NCBI GenBank assembly: GCA_019057775.1
Contig: JAHLWT010000156.1
Coordinates: 27,639 to 91,638, forward strand
DNA from: Promethearchaeota archaeon
GTDB taxonomy: Archaea > Asgardarchaeota > Lokiarchaeia > Sigynarchaeales > SOKP01
DNA: 64,000 nucleotides
Reading direction: 5' to 3'
Under the pieces are notes generated by a model, which was not told the origin of the DNA, did not search any database, and worked only from the letters and a program-made list of their open reading frames with translations. Shown in pieces: positions 17,913-27,184 of this stretch (position 1 is the first letter of the stretch; the number at the start of each line of letters is the position of its first letter). Both the position numbers and the translations under genes were made by a program.

Positions 17913-19001
17913 GTGAAAGTTTTAGGGATTGATCCGGGAAGTAAATCATGGGATTTTTTTGGATTGGATGAGGATAAGATAATTCTAGATATTTCACTTC
18001 CCTCTAAAGATTTAATTAAAGAACCTCAAAGAGCAATAGATATCATTAAATCTATTAAGGATATTGATTTAATGGTCGCCCCAAGTGGTTTCGGTCTTCC
18101 ATTAAAAGACATACATGAATTAACAGAAAAAGATATCTTTTTTACATTGCTAAAATTTGAGAAGAAAGATCAAAACAAACTTATTGGGTTAGGTGATATC
18201 CTACGATTAATTCAAAAAGAAAAAATAAAAGCTATAATTGTTCCGGGAGTAAAACATCTCCCTACGGTCCCAAAATATCGAAAGATTAACAAGATTGATA
18301 TGGGTACAGCGGATAAATTATGTTCTGCTGTTGTTGGGATCAGAGATCAAATGGAGCGATATGATTTTGAACCAGAAGACACAAATTTTATAATGGTTGA
18401 AATTGGCTTTGGATTCACAGCAGTGCTAGCAATTGAAAATGGACAAATTATTGATGGTATTGGGGGCTCTAATATTATGGGTTTTAGGGCATGTGGCAGT
18501 CTTGATGGGGAATTAGCTTATTTAATAAAGGAAATCCATAAAAAAAATATTTATAAAGGTGGATTCGCTTCTATTACAGAAAATCCAGATTTAAAGCTAG
18601 AAGAAATTTTGTTGTTAGTAGACCATAATGAACAGGTGAAATTGGCTCTTGATGCATATATCTCTTGCGTTAAAAAAGCTGTTTTTGGAATTTCTTCTTC
18701 TTTTTCAAGCAAACACAAAATAAAAGAGGTGTTGTTAGCGGGGCGTGGTGCTGAATTAAGTGTTATTAAAAAGAGGTTAATTCATAGTTTAAAAGATATC
18801 GCACCTGTGAGAATTATGAATTCTTATAGCCACCATGCTAAGCGTGCTGCGCAGGGTGCATGCTTTATTGCAAACGGCCTATTAGAAGGTAATTACAAAC
18901 ATATTATAAACAATCTAAGGATTAAAGAAGCATCAGGTTCGCTCCTAGATGATATATATATTCCTTTTGATAAAAATAAATTATTGAGTGATTTAAATTA
19001 A
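17913..19001 (+). CDS. DUF1464 family protein (ASKHA fold, archaeal)
   Basis: Begins GIDPGSKSWDFFGLD, a phosphate-1 loop of the actin/sugar-kinase fold, and later has a glycine-rich LLAGRGAELS adenosine loop and GSLDGELAY. These fit archaeal DUF1464, annotated elsewhere as a predicted butyrate kinase without firm biochemistry. The start is GTG at 17913. Its stop codon overlaps the apparent ATT start of the DHPS-related gene, so the two are translationally coupled and may work in the same pathway, perhaps pterin metabolism. The substrate is unknown. Confidence 0.75.
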   Translation: MKVLGIDPGSKSWDFFGLDEDKIILDISLPSKDLIKEPQRAIDIIKSIKDIDLMVAPSGFGLPLKDIHELTEKDIFFTLLKFEKKDQNKLIGLGDILRLIQKEKIKAIIVPGVKHLPTVPKYRKINKIDMGTADKLCSAVVGIRDQMERYDFEPEDTNFIMVEIGFGFTAVLAIENGQIIDGIGGSNIMGFRACGSLDGELAYLIKEIHKKNIYKGGFASITENPDLKLEEILLLVDHNEQVKLALDAYISCVKKAVFGISSSFSSKHKIKEVLLAGRGAELSVIKKRLIHSLKDIAPVRIMNSYSHHAKRAAQGACFIANGLLEGNYKHIINNLRIKEASGSLLDDIYIPFDKNKLLSDLN

Positions 19002-20553
19002 GATTCTTATCATTACTGGTCAACAAGGTTATCCTATTTTAAAAGGAATAATAAAGCATATTAAAAATCACTCTTTAGAAATACGTGAAGCTCCAATTTC
19101 TGTTTCAGCTTTTCTGAGTGAAGATATGGTAAAAGATATATTAGGTTCTCAAGCTCTCTCAACTTATGACCTTATTTTATTACCAGGTTTTATTCAATGG
19201 GATACAACATTTTTAGAAAACATATTTTCAATTAAAATTAGAAAAGGACCTGAATTTGCTTCTGATCTGCTACCGATTCTAAAACATTTGGATCAATTAA
19301 ATTTATCAAACAAAATTCCCGCAGATAGATTGTTCAAAGATTCTGGAGAAAACTTTTATAATCAAATCGTAAAAGACCAATTAGAGATTGCTCAAAACAA
19401 TATTGGCACAAATACTTTTTTTATCAACGAGGATAAGTCTAAAATTTTAATTGGTCCCAATCTTCCTCCCCCGATAATTGCTGAAATAGTCAATTGTACA
19501 GATAAATCTGATAAGAGCATAGTTAAAAAGGCACAACACTACATAAACTCCGGAGCAGATGTTATCGATATTGGATGTGTTGCTAACAAACCAAATCCTA
19601 GTAAAATCAGGGAAATTATCAACCTTTTGAGGAAGAATTTTAATGTGCTTTTGAGTATTGATTCGATGGATTCCTCTGAGATCTTAGCTGCAGTTGATCA
19701 AGATATTGATATGATCCTCAGTTTTGATATAGGAAACTATAAAAGTTGTATCAACATATCTAAGGAGATTCCAGTTGTCATCCTCCCTACGAATATAAAA
19801 TCTGGATATTTTCCTAAAGATCCGCAAATTCGTATTGACAATCTTATGAAATTAACGGAAAAATTACAGAACAAGGGATTCAAGAAAATAATTGCTGACC
19901 CGTTATTAGAGTCTCCTATAGCTCCAGGGATTTGTAATTCATTAGAAGCTTATTTTCTTTACAATAAATTATCACCAAAAAAAAAATTGCCTCTCTTTTT
20001 TGGTATTTCAAATGTAGTTGAATTAATGGATATTGATTCTGTTGGAATTAATGGTTTATTAGCGAGTATTGCTATTGAGTTAGGTATTGGCATTTTATTT
20101 ACGGTAGAACACAGTCATAAACTAATTGGAGGCGTTGCTGAACTAAAAGAATGTATAAGATTAAATTATCTCTCCAAATATAAAAAAACACCTCCAATTA
20201 ATCAGGGAATACATATTTTTAGAGCAAAAGGAAAAACGAGCCAAAAAATCCCAATTATCAGTGAAGAGCGCGCGATTTTCATTGATCAACTAAATCTTGA
20301 CTATATTCCCGATAATAGGGGATATTTTAAAATTTATTTAAATCACTATAAGAGTAAAATTTATGTACTCCACTTATCAAATGAACATGACTTGCTTAAT
20401 ACTTTAATAGGTACTAGTGCTGAAGCCATTAGCAAAAAAATAATCGACTTAAATTTAACAAGTAATCTGCAACATATTAATTATATTGGAAGAGAATTAT
20501 CAAAGGCAGAATTTTGCATATTTTCAGGAAAACCGTATATCCAAGATGTATAA
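18997..20553 (+). CDS. Dihydropteroate synthase-related protein, apparent ATT start
   Basis: A large archaeal DHPS-like protein of about 518 residues. The pterin-binding TIM barrel is in the second half, with INSGADVIDIG, LSIDSMDSSEI and IIADPLLESP. The N-terminal third is the family-specific domain beginning KILIITGQQGYP. The coding frame clearly continues upstream of the first ATG (19126), back to 18997, where the codon is ATT. No ATG, GTG or TTG lies between, and a TAA precedes the ATT. A GAGTG sequence 6 bases upstream could serve as ribosome-binding site. The likely role is in methanopterin or folate-like cofactor synthesis, uncertain in detail. Confidence 0.82.
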   Translation: MKILIITGQQGYPILKGIIKHIKNHSLEIREAPISVSAFLSEDMVKDILGSQALSTYDLILLPGFIQWDTTFLENIFSIKIRKGPEFASDLLPILKHLDQLNLSNKIPADRLFKDSGENFYNQIVKDQLEIAQNNIGTNTFFINEDKSKILIGPNLPPPIIAEIVNCTDKSDKSIVKKAQHYINSGADVIDIGCVANKPNPSKIREIINLLRKNFNVLLSIDSMDSSEILAAVDQDIDMILSFDIGNYKSCINISKEIPVVILPTNIKSGYFPKDPQIRIDNLMKLTEKLQNKGFKKIIADPLLESPIAPGICNSLEAYFLYNKLSPKKKLPLFFGISNVVELMDIDSVGINGLLASIAIELGIGILFTVEHSHKLIGGVAELKECIRLNYLSKYKKTPPINQGIHIFRAKGKTSQKIPIISEERAIFIDQLNLDYIPDNRGYFKIYLNHYKSKIYVLHLSNEHDLLNTLIGTSAEAISKKIIDLNLTSNLQHINYIGRELSKAEFCIFSGKPYIQDV

Positions 20554-20566
20554 AAAAAAAATAAAG

Positions 20567-20857
20567 TTAAATTATTCTAAAACACGTTTTTAAGTCCATG
20601 CCAGGCTCTAAAAGCGGTGAAAATTTCTCCATATTTTTTGGTAAATTTGCCATATGGACTTTCAAGGCTTCCCCATCCCTATAGACCTCATAAAATAAGA
20701 TTGTATTTTTAAATTTTGAACCTTTTACTGTATGGGGTATATATTCCAAGCATCCTGGTTCACTTTCTTTAATTTTAGGAACAATTTCTTTTAAAACTTC
20801 TATTGCTTTTTCCATATTACCATTTTTTACTTTGATAGATGCGATTAACGTAACCAT
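20567..20857 (-). CDS. Antibiotic biosynthesis monooxygenase (ABM) domain protein
   Basis: A 96-residue dimeric alpha-beta barrel protein. TLIASIKVKNGNMEKAIEVL begins the ferredoxin-like fold, EPGCLEYIPH is the family turn, and FYEVYRDGEALKVHM ends with the conserved His. Members include quinol monooxygenases, heme-degrading enzymes and many small proteins of unknown role. It stands alone and converges with the DHPS-related gene 13 bases away. No catalytic function can be assigned. Confidence 0.8.
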   Translation of the reverse strand: MVTLIASIKVKNGNMEKAIEVLKEIVPKIKESEPGCLEYIPHTVKGSKFKNTILFYEVYRDGEALKVHMANLPKNMEKFSPLLEPGMDLKTCFRII

Positions 20858-21100
20858 TTAAACACCGATTAATATAATTTTATTAAATAATAATTGATTC
20901 TAAAATAAGAAACTATCTAATTTTAAACAACAAATTCATCTAAAACGATTTTTAGAGAGAGAGAATTTATTTTGATTAAATACTATGTAGTTTAATAAAT
21001 CCAAATACTTTTTAATTGAATATTCTATTTAAGTAAGTGTAATTCATTTGATTTCGCATTTTAGAATATAATAATTAATAGAAATTATTGGAAAAATATA

Positions 21101-22966
21101 ATGATCCCCAAGAAAATGGAAGTTTACCTTCGAGAAAAACTTCCAGAAGCAACTCTAAAAAACCGTCTTAAAAAAGTAAATGAGAAATGCTACCTTGAGT
21201 TTAGGAATACTGATGAGCATTTACTATCACGCTTAGGCGTTGTTGTTGATAATCTTGGTCCTAGCCTAGTCATCTGCATGTGGAATGAGGAATCTCAAGA
21301 AGAAATTGGAGGATATTTAGTAATTGACAATTTGTCGATGGGTACGCCTTCAACAGGAGGAATTCGAATGCTTCCAGACATCACACCCTCTGATATCCAT
21401 AACCTCGCTCGAGGAATGACATTAAAAAATGCAGCTGCTAATTTACCTTATGGTGGTGGAAAAGCAGGAATTGTTTCTGATACAGATCTTTCAGATGAAG
21501 CCCATGAAAAAATAATCCGCGGATTTGCTCAATTAATTCGTCCATATAAGAATATGTATGTTCCAGGACCAGATGTTGGTACTAATGATAAAGATATGAA
21601 AACCATCGCAATTGAGAATGGTATTGATAGTGCTGTTTCTAAGACTGCAGATATGGGAGGTAATCGTATTGATGAAATCGGTGCAGCCGCGGGAGGGGTA
21701 GTTATTGCCTTACAAACACTGTTAGATATAATGCCCAGATTAAGAGTGCTTCCGCAATTTGCATACCTAGAGATCCCAGAACCCAAAGATGTTAAGATTA
21801 CTATACAAGGATTTGGAGCTGTAGGTGCTCATACAGCACGGATATTCAATAATCGAATCCCTGAAGCAAAGATAATAGGAATAAGCGATATAGAGGGATA
21901 TTTATATGATGAGGCTGGACTCCCGATTGAAGAACTTTTCAACCTATGGCAAGAAAAACGTTTAGTGACTAAAATTTTTTACAAAAATAAGATCATGTCT
22001 GAAGGACATAAACACCCGATTAAATACTCAACAGATGCAAATAATCTTCTTCTCGAAAATGCTTTTTGTTTAGTCCCTGCTGCTCCTATTTTTAATTATT
22101 TAGGAGTACGTTCAACTGAAAATCCTTCTATGACTGTGAATCGAGTTGGAAAATGGTCAGTTATAATTGAAGGTGCTAATACATATTCGCCTGATCCAAA
22201 TCGTAAAGCTGCTCGAACTCGAATGGAACAAATTGTGTACCGAGAAAAGGGAGTAATGATTGCCACTGACTATCTCGTTAATTCAGGCGGAGTTATATTT
22301 GCTGCTCAAGAACAACTTATTAAAACTCCAGAGGATCTTCAAATTCCTGAAGAAATTTTGGGTAAAAAATTAGAAGTTGAGCAATGGTTAGAAACTCATG
22401 CGAAAAAATTTGCTGAACTATCAAAAAAACGGTTAAAAGCTGGAGAAGAATATAGAGAGGAAGTAATACATCATAATATGATTGAGTTAATAGATTTATT
22501 AGCAGCTAATCAAGATTTATTACCCTGCAAAGCTGCTGAACGTATAAGTCTCCGACGTCTAAGTGTAAAAGAGAGCGAACGCACAGCGGAGGACATTATG
22601 ATTCCACTTCCTACAATAGACATAAGTAGTGGTACTGAAAAAGCAGCATCACTTATGATAGAAAAAAATAGTGGTATAGTAGCCGTTCTTTCTAATGAAA
22701 AACTCGTTGGAGTTGTTACAGATTGGGATATAACAAAGGCTACAGCTGAGGGGATATGTGATGTAACACTTGATAGAATAATGACAAAAGAAGTCATAAC
22801 AGCTTCTCCAGATTTTACTATATTAGATATTGTACGAGAATTTGAGCAGTATAAAATATCTGCTATGCCAGTAGTAAAAGATGGGAGTGTTTTAGGGAAA
22901 GTAAGTACTGATTTAATAGCATCGAGTTATATATTAAATTATTTAAGAACTCATGAATTTCAATAA
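21101..22966 (+). CDS. Glu/Leu/Phe/Val dehydrogenase fused to C-terminal CBS pair
   Basis: Residues 1-480 are a glutamate dehydrogenase-type enzyme. GGIRM, K109 in MTLKNA, K121 in LPYGGGKAG and D158 in VPGPDVGTND correspond to substrate and catalytic residues, and IQGFGAVGAHTARIF is the dinucleotide loop. From about 500 to 615 a tandem CBS domain follows (AEDIMIPLPTIDIS and LDRIMTKEVITA). CBS pairs bind adenine nucleotides, so the enzyme is probably tuned by energy charge or a related ligand. Ordinary GDH ends near residue 420-450. Whether Glu or another amino acid is used cannot be settled by eye. Confidence 0.88.
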   Translation: MIPKKMEVYLREKLPEATLKNRLKKVNEKCYLEFRNTDEHLLSRLGVVVDNLGPSLVICMWNEESQEEIGGYLVIDNLSMGTPSTGGIRMLPDITPSDIHNLARGMTLKNAAANLPYGGGKAGIVSDTDLSDEAHEKIIRGFAQLIRPYKNMYVPGPDVGTNDKDMKTIAIENGIDSAVSKTADMGGNRIDEIGAAAGGVVIALQTLLDIMPRLRVLPQFAYLEIPEPKDVKITIQGFGAVGAHTARIFNNRIPEAKIIGISDIEGYLYDEAGLPIEELFNLWQEKRLVTKIFYKNKIMSEGHKHPIKYSTDANNLLLENAFCLVPAAPIFNYLGVRSTENPSMTVNRVGKWSVIIEGANTYSPDPNRKAARTRMEQIVYREKGVMIATDYLVNSGGVIFAAQEQLIKTPEDLQIPEEILGKKLEVEQWLETHAKKFAELSKKRLKAGEEYREEVIHHNMIELIDLLAANQDLLPCKAAERISLRRLSVKESERTAEDIMIPLPTIDISSGTEKAASLMIEKNSGIVAVLSNEKLVGVVTDWDITKATAEGICDVTLDRIMTKEVITASPDFTILDIVREFEQYKISAMPVVKDGSVLGKVSTDLIASSYILNYLRTHEFQ

Positions 22967-22990
22967 TCTCAGAATATTGAATTCCAACGA

Positions 22991-24121
22991 TTAATAATAC
23001 TTAATAATGTTGTAGAGAGTATCTCGCTGTGCTGGCTTTTTTCCTGCACTCCGGATTATTTTTATCATCTCATCTGGAGATAAATATTCTCCATATTCAC
23101 TACCTGCACTTTTTGAAATATTCTCTTCCATTAATGTGCCTGAAAAGTCATTAACTCCATAATTTAAAGAAACTTGAGCAAAATTGGGTCCTAATTTCAC
23201 CCAACTACATTGAATATTATCAATATAATTATTGAAAAATAGTCTTGCTACGCTAAATAATTTTAAATCATCCATACCATAACGATGTTTTAGAGGATAA
23301 TTCTCCAAATTGGATAGAATTGGATTTTCTTTAATGAAAGGTAAGGGAACAAATTCTGTAAATCCATTTGTTTCTTTTTGTATATTTCTTAATACTTCTA
23401 AATGCTTAATTCTGTCTGATAAATCCTCAATATGACCATACATTATGGTAGATGTTGTTGGAATACCTAAATTATGAGCGATTGAGATAATCTCAATCCA
23501 TTGAGATGTAGTAATTTTGTTAGGACATATAATTTCTCTGATCTTATCAACTAAAATTTCAGCAGCTGTGCCAGGTATTGAGTCTAAACCTGCATTTTTT
23601 AACGTAATGAGGGTATTCTCAATTGAATTTCCATATAATTTTGACATGTAGTAAATTTCTTGAGGAGAAAAAGCATGAATATGGATTTTATCATCAATTT
23701 TTTTAACCATTTTAAGTAAATCTAAATAATAATCAAATTTTAAATCTGGATTTATGCCTCCTTGTATACACACCTCAGAACATTCTGTTTCTTTTGCATT
23801 AATGATCTTCTCACTAATGTCATCAATGGATAGTAAGAAAGCATCATTGTTGTTAGCAGGTAAACTGAATGAGCAAAATTTACATTGCTGATAACAAATA
23901 TTCGTGAAATTTATATTTCGATTAATGATGAAAGTAACTTGATTTTCTTTCTTTTCATAGCAAATCTGATCTGCTACAAATTGTAAGGCAGAAAATTCTT
24001 TTCCATCAACTTTCAATAATTTTAGCGCTTCTTTAGAACTTATTTCTACGCCATTTAATGATTTCTTTAAAATTTGTTTTATTTCAGGTTTAATGCTACC
24101 CAATATCTGGCTAGTGAACAT
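22991..24121 (-). CDS. cofH: FO synthase subunit 2 (CofH)
   Basis: Radical SAM enzyme that joins tyrosine to 5-amino-6-ribitylaminouracil on the way to FO, the F420 chromophore. The cluster motif CYQQCKFCSFS (CxxxCxxC) lies near residues 77-84, and ECSEVCIQGGINPDL and GTAAEILVDKIR are family marks. The length, 376, is typical. Its start overlaps the end of cofG by 11 bases. It is the last gene of the run folE, amidohydrolase, arfC-like, cofG, cofH, so F420 synthesis is organised with pyrimidine precursor synthesis. Confidence 0.93.
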   Translation of the reverse strand: MFTSQILGSIKPEIKQILKKSLNGVEISSKEALKLLKVDGKEFSALQFVADQICYEKKENQVTFIINRNINFTNICYQQCKFCSFSLPANNNDAFLLSIDDISEKIINAKETECSEVCIQGGINPDLKFDYYLDLLKMVKKIDDKIHIHAFSPQEIYYMSKLYGNSIENTLITLKNAGLDSIPGTAAEILVDKIREIICPNKITTSQWIEIISIAHNLGIPTTSTIMYGHIEDLSDRIKHLEVLRNIQKETNGFTEFVPLPFIKENPILSNLENYPLKHRYGMDDLKLFSVARLFFNNYIDNIQCSWVKLGPNFAQVSLNYGVNDFSGTLMEENISKSAGSEYGEYLSPDEMIKIIRSAGKKPAQRDTLYNIIKYY

Positions 24122-25223
24122 TTAAGATTATATTATCAATAGTTTTTTTAATACTTTCTGGACAGAAATCATTCATTTTTACATATTTATTATAAATAGG
24201 AAACCTTTCTTTGAGTTTATAACCCTTTCTATTACAAATTTCTTCCAGTTTATTAATTTGGGGCCATTTTCTTTCAGGATTTATGTAATCTATTGTGAAT
24301 GGAGATATTCCTCCAAAATCATCAATACCCATTTCGATAAACTGATGTTCATAACCACTTATAAGGTTAGGTGGTACTTGCACAGCAATTTCATTTTCAA
24401 AAATAATTTTAGCAATACCAACGATTTTTAAAATTTCTTCGATTTGTATTGAATTCTTAGGTCGATAAGGAATGCCTACTTTATCTACAAAGTTCTGTAT
24501 TATAACCTCTTGTATGTGACCATAGTTATTATGAATATCTCTTATTAGGTACAAATCTCTAACTCTATCTTCAAATTTTTCACCTATTCCTAATAAAAGT
24601 CCTGTAGTGAAAGGGATTTTCAGCTTACCAGCATTCTTTATATGTTCTATTCTTTTTGAAGGTATTTTTCCTGGAGAATATTCATGTACTCCTCCTTTTT
24701 TGAAAAGTTTCTTACAAGTACTTTCTAACATTAATCCCATACTAGCGCAATAACTCTTAAGTCTCTTCATTTCTTCATTAGTGAGTAATCCCAAATTAAT
24801 ATGGGGTAATAAATTAAAATCTAATAAATCAGAACAGATATCTTTAACAAATTCTATATATTCTTCATATTTTCTTTTCTCTAATTCTTCTCTAACTTCA
24901 AAAAACGTGTCTGGTCTCTCTCCAGACATTACTAAAGCTTCCCTACAATTATAATTTACAGCGCTCTGAATTTGAGTAACCATTTGGTTATGCTCTAATA
25001 ATATCACATTGCTTTCACCATTCAATTTTGGAATTTTATAATTATAAAAGCAGTATCCACACTGATTTTGACAGTAATTTGATAAGGAAATTGTGAAATT
25101 CTTTGAATATGTAATTATAAACTGCTCTTCACTTGGTAATTGACTTTTAATTTCCTTTACTTTATCTTTTAATTTTCTAATAGATAAATCCTTAAAATAA
25201 CTTATATCTGTAGAATTATTCAT
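24111..25223 (-). CDS. cofG: FO synthase subunit 1 (CofG)
   Basis: Radical SAM partner of CofH; it completes ring closure to 7,8-didemethyl-8-hydroxy-5-deazariboflavin. The motif CQNQCGYCFY (CxxxCxxC) lies near residues 53-60, and MSGERPD and GGISPFTIDYINPERKWP are CofG hallmarks. It starts 2 bases after the reductase stop and overlaps cofH, so all are co-translated. Separate CofG and CofH chains are the archaeal state; bacteria often fuse them as FbiC. Confidence 0.93.
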   Translation of the reverse strand: MNNSTDISYFKDLSIRKLKDKVKEIKSQLPSEEQFIITYSKNFTISLSNYCQNQCGYCFYNYKIPKLNGESNVILLEHNQMVTQIQSAVNYNCREALVMSGERPDTFFEVREELEKRKYEEYIEFVKDICSDLLDFNLLPHINLGLLTNEEMKRLKSYCASMGLMLESTCKKLFKKGGVHEYSPGKIPSKRIEHIKNAGKLKIPFTTGLLLGIGEKFEDRVRDLYLIRDIHNNYGHIQEVIIQNFVDKVGIPYRPKNSIQIEEILKIVGIAKIIFENEIAVQVPPNLISGYEHQFIEMGIDDFGGISPFTIDYINPERKWPQINKLEEICNRKGYKLKERFPIYNKYVKMNDFCPESIKKTIDNIILNVH

Positions 25224-25225
25224 AA

Positions 25226-25897
25226 CTATTGATTCTTATATCTTAAGATTACGTAATTATCTCTTTTTCTAACTTCTTCTAGTTTGAACCTTGGTCCTTG
25301 AACCATTTTTTCAAAACCTTCTCCTTCAACCAAGCTGATAGCATTTTTACCGCCTATAATCCAAGGGGCTATTGTCAATCTAACCTCATCAATTAACTGA
25401 CATTCTATAAAACTCCAATTTAATGTACCTCCTCCTTCTAAAAGAATTGATTTTATACCTAACCTATAAAGTTGGGTCATGACTTTTATAAGATTTACTC
25501 TTTTATCCATTCCAGCTTGTATTATCCTAACATTTTTATCTTTAAATTCTTTAATTTTGTTTTCATTTACATTTTCGGTTGTACAAATAATTGTGGGATA
25601 TATTTCTGGTTGATATTCTATAACTTTAGCGTTGATAGGAATATTAAGGTTACTATCAGCAACAATTCTATAATATCCTTTATGTTTGTAGAACTTTATA
25701 TGAAGTTTGGGATCATCTTTTAAAATCGTTCCCTTTCCGACCATTATAGCGTCCACTTGAGTTCTTAATTTATGTACTTCTTTCCAATCTTTCTCATCTG
25801 AAATCTCAGGATCTCCTGCTCTTGAGGCAATTTTACCGTCTATCGTCATAGCCGCACTTAAGATCACATATGGCTTTTCAATTTCTCTCAAAAACAC
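25226..25897 (-). CDS. Diaminohydroxyphosphoribosylaminopyrimidine reductase (archaeal RIB7/ArfC type)
   Basis: A stand-alone RibD C-terminal/RIB7-type reductase of 223 residues that reduces the ribosyl chain of 2,5-diamino-6-ribosylamino-4(3H)-pyrimidinone 5'-phosphate with NAD(P)H. SAAMTIDGKIA at the start, VDAIMVGKGTILKDDPKL and SILLEGGGTLNWSF are the substrate and cofactor motifs. No deaminase domain is attached, as expected in archaea where reduction precedes deamination. It overlaps the upstream amidohydrolase by 20 bases and lies 2 bases ahead of cofG. Confidence 0.88.
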   Translation of the reverse strand: MFLREIEKPYVILSAAMTIDGKIASRAGDPEISDEKDWKEVHKLRTQVDAIMVGKGTILKDDPKLHIKFYKHKGYYRIVADSNLNIPINAKVIEYQPEIYPTIICTTENVNENKIKEFKDKNVRIIQAGMDKRVNLIKVMTQLYRLGIKSILLEGGGTLNWSFIECQLIDEVRLTIAPWIIGGKNAISLVEGEGFEKMVQGPRFKLEEVRKRDNYVILRYKNQ

Positions 25898-27038
25898 ACC
25901 TTCCTTTAATGTAAGTTTTTTTAATATTATAAGATGTGGTTCTTTGCACTATTAAAGGATAAAATGATTTAGGTGTTCTCTGAGTAGAATAATAATTTGG
26001 CGAATTCAGATCAATCATAAAGAAATCTGCATATTTTCCTTCTGAAATAGAACCTATATCATATTCTAAATTAAAAATTCTTGCTGCGTTTATAGTTACC
26101 ATTTTTAATAATTGTCTTGCAGAAATTTTAAGAGTATTATCTCTAATTCGTGATATAATGTAAATATATCGCATTTCTTCAAATAAATCGGGACTAACTG
26201 CCATTAGGTTATCCGTTCCTAGAGAAACAGGAAGATTTATTTTAAAAAGTTCGTTTATTGGAGGTAAGCCTACTCCAAAATATCCATTGCAACGTGGACA
26301 AAGAATTAATTTAAGATTATTGTTTTTAATTTTTGCTAAATCATCAGCAGTAAAATGTGTACCGTGGATAACAATATCAACAATTTTATCCTTTATAATT
26401 TCTTCTAGTATCGCTTCTTCCCTACTTAACTCAGCGATATGGCAAGCAATCAATATTTTCTTTTTAGATTTCAGTTTTTTAAGTATTTCTCTTATGTCTT
26501 TTGAAATTATTTTATAATTCGCTAATCCAATTCCATCAGCAGAATGAATAATCGATTCTAATTCTCTCTCATCGCGAAATCTCCCTAATACTAAGTAATT
26601 TATTGGTGAATCTCGTAATGCTTCTCCTAATAAGGATATTCCATTAATACCTCTTTCTCTAAAATCAATAAAATATGTTATTCCATTTGACAACATTTCC
26701 AAAACAGCATTTTTAATCCCTTTTAATTTTACCTTATCTGGAGTTTCTAAAAGCAATTTATGTTTAAGACCATTTGGAGGTTCAACTACTTCAATTAAAT
26801 CTTTATTAAAACCTAACTCTTTAGCAAAATTATCACCAATATGAGTATGAGAGTTAATTAACCCTGGAATCAACAAAAAGTTTTGACCTTTTAGACTAAT
26901 TTCTAATCCATCATCAATATTGTCATATGAAATATCAATAATTCTCCCATCTTCGCTAATTTTTACGTTAACATTTTGTTTTAATTCCAAATCATCTCCA
27001 ATTAAAGCAAAATTACTAAAAATGTTCCAATTTGACAT
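25878..27038 (-). CDS. Metal-dependent amidohydrolase (deaminase-like)
   Basis: A 386-residue member of the amidohydrolase superfamily, cytosine/guanine/SAH deaminase branch. Metal ligands are visible as NSHTHIGDN (HxH), IACHIAEL, VIHGTHFT and SLGTDNLMAVSPDLFEEM with the catalytic Asp. The gene overlaps the RIB7-type reductase by 20 bases and follows folE, with cofG and cofH downstream. The context suggests a deaminase acting on a pyrimidine intermediate of riboflavin/F420 synthesis, a step I do not know to be assigned in archaea. SAH or nucleoside deamination is the main alternative. Confidence 0.8.
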   Translation of the reverse strand: MSNWNIFSNFALIGDDLELKQNVNVKISEDGRIIDISYDNIDDGLEISLKGQNFLLIPGLINSHTHIGDNFAKELGFNKDLIEVVEPPNGLKHKLLLETPDKVKLKGIKNAVLEMLSNGITYFIDFRERGINGISLLGEALRDSPINYLVLGRFRDERELESIIHSADGIGLANYKIISKDIREILKKLKSKKKILIACHIAELSREEAILEEIIKDKIVDIVIHGTHFTADDLAKIKNNNLKLILCPRCNGYFGVGLPPINELFKINLPVSLGTDNLMAVSPDLFEEMRYIYIISRIRDNTLKISARQLLKMVTINAARIFNLEYDIGSISEGKYADFFMIDLNSPNYYSTQRTPKSFYPLIVQRTTSYNIKKTYIKGRCVFERN

Positions 27039-27184
27039 GTATTCTTAGAGTTTTGAGATTACTATTTGAATGAAATAATTATTTCAATTGCATTTAATTT
27101 ATTATCTTAAAATAAATATATTCTGCACGATTATATTTTTTCTTTATAGGTCTTTTTGGATTAAAAAGATTAATTATTAGGGTA

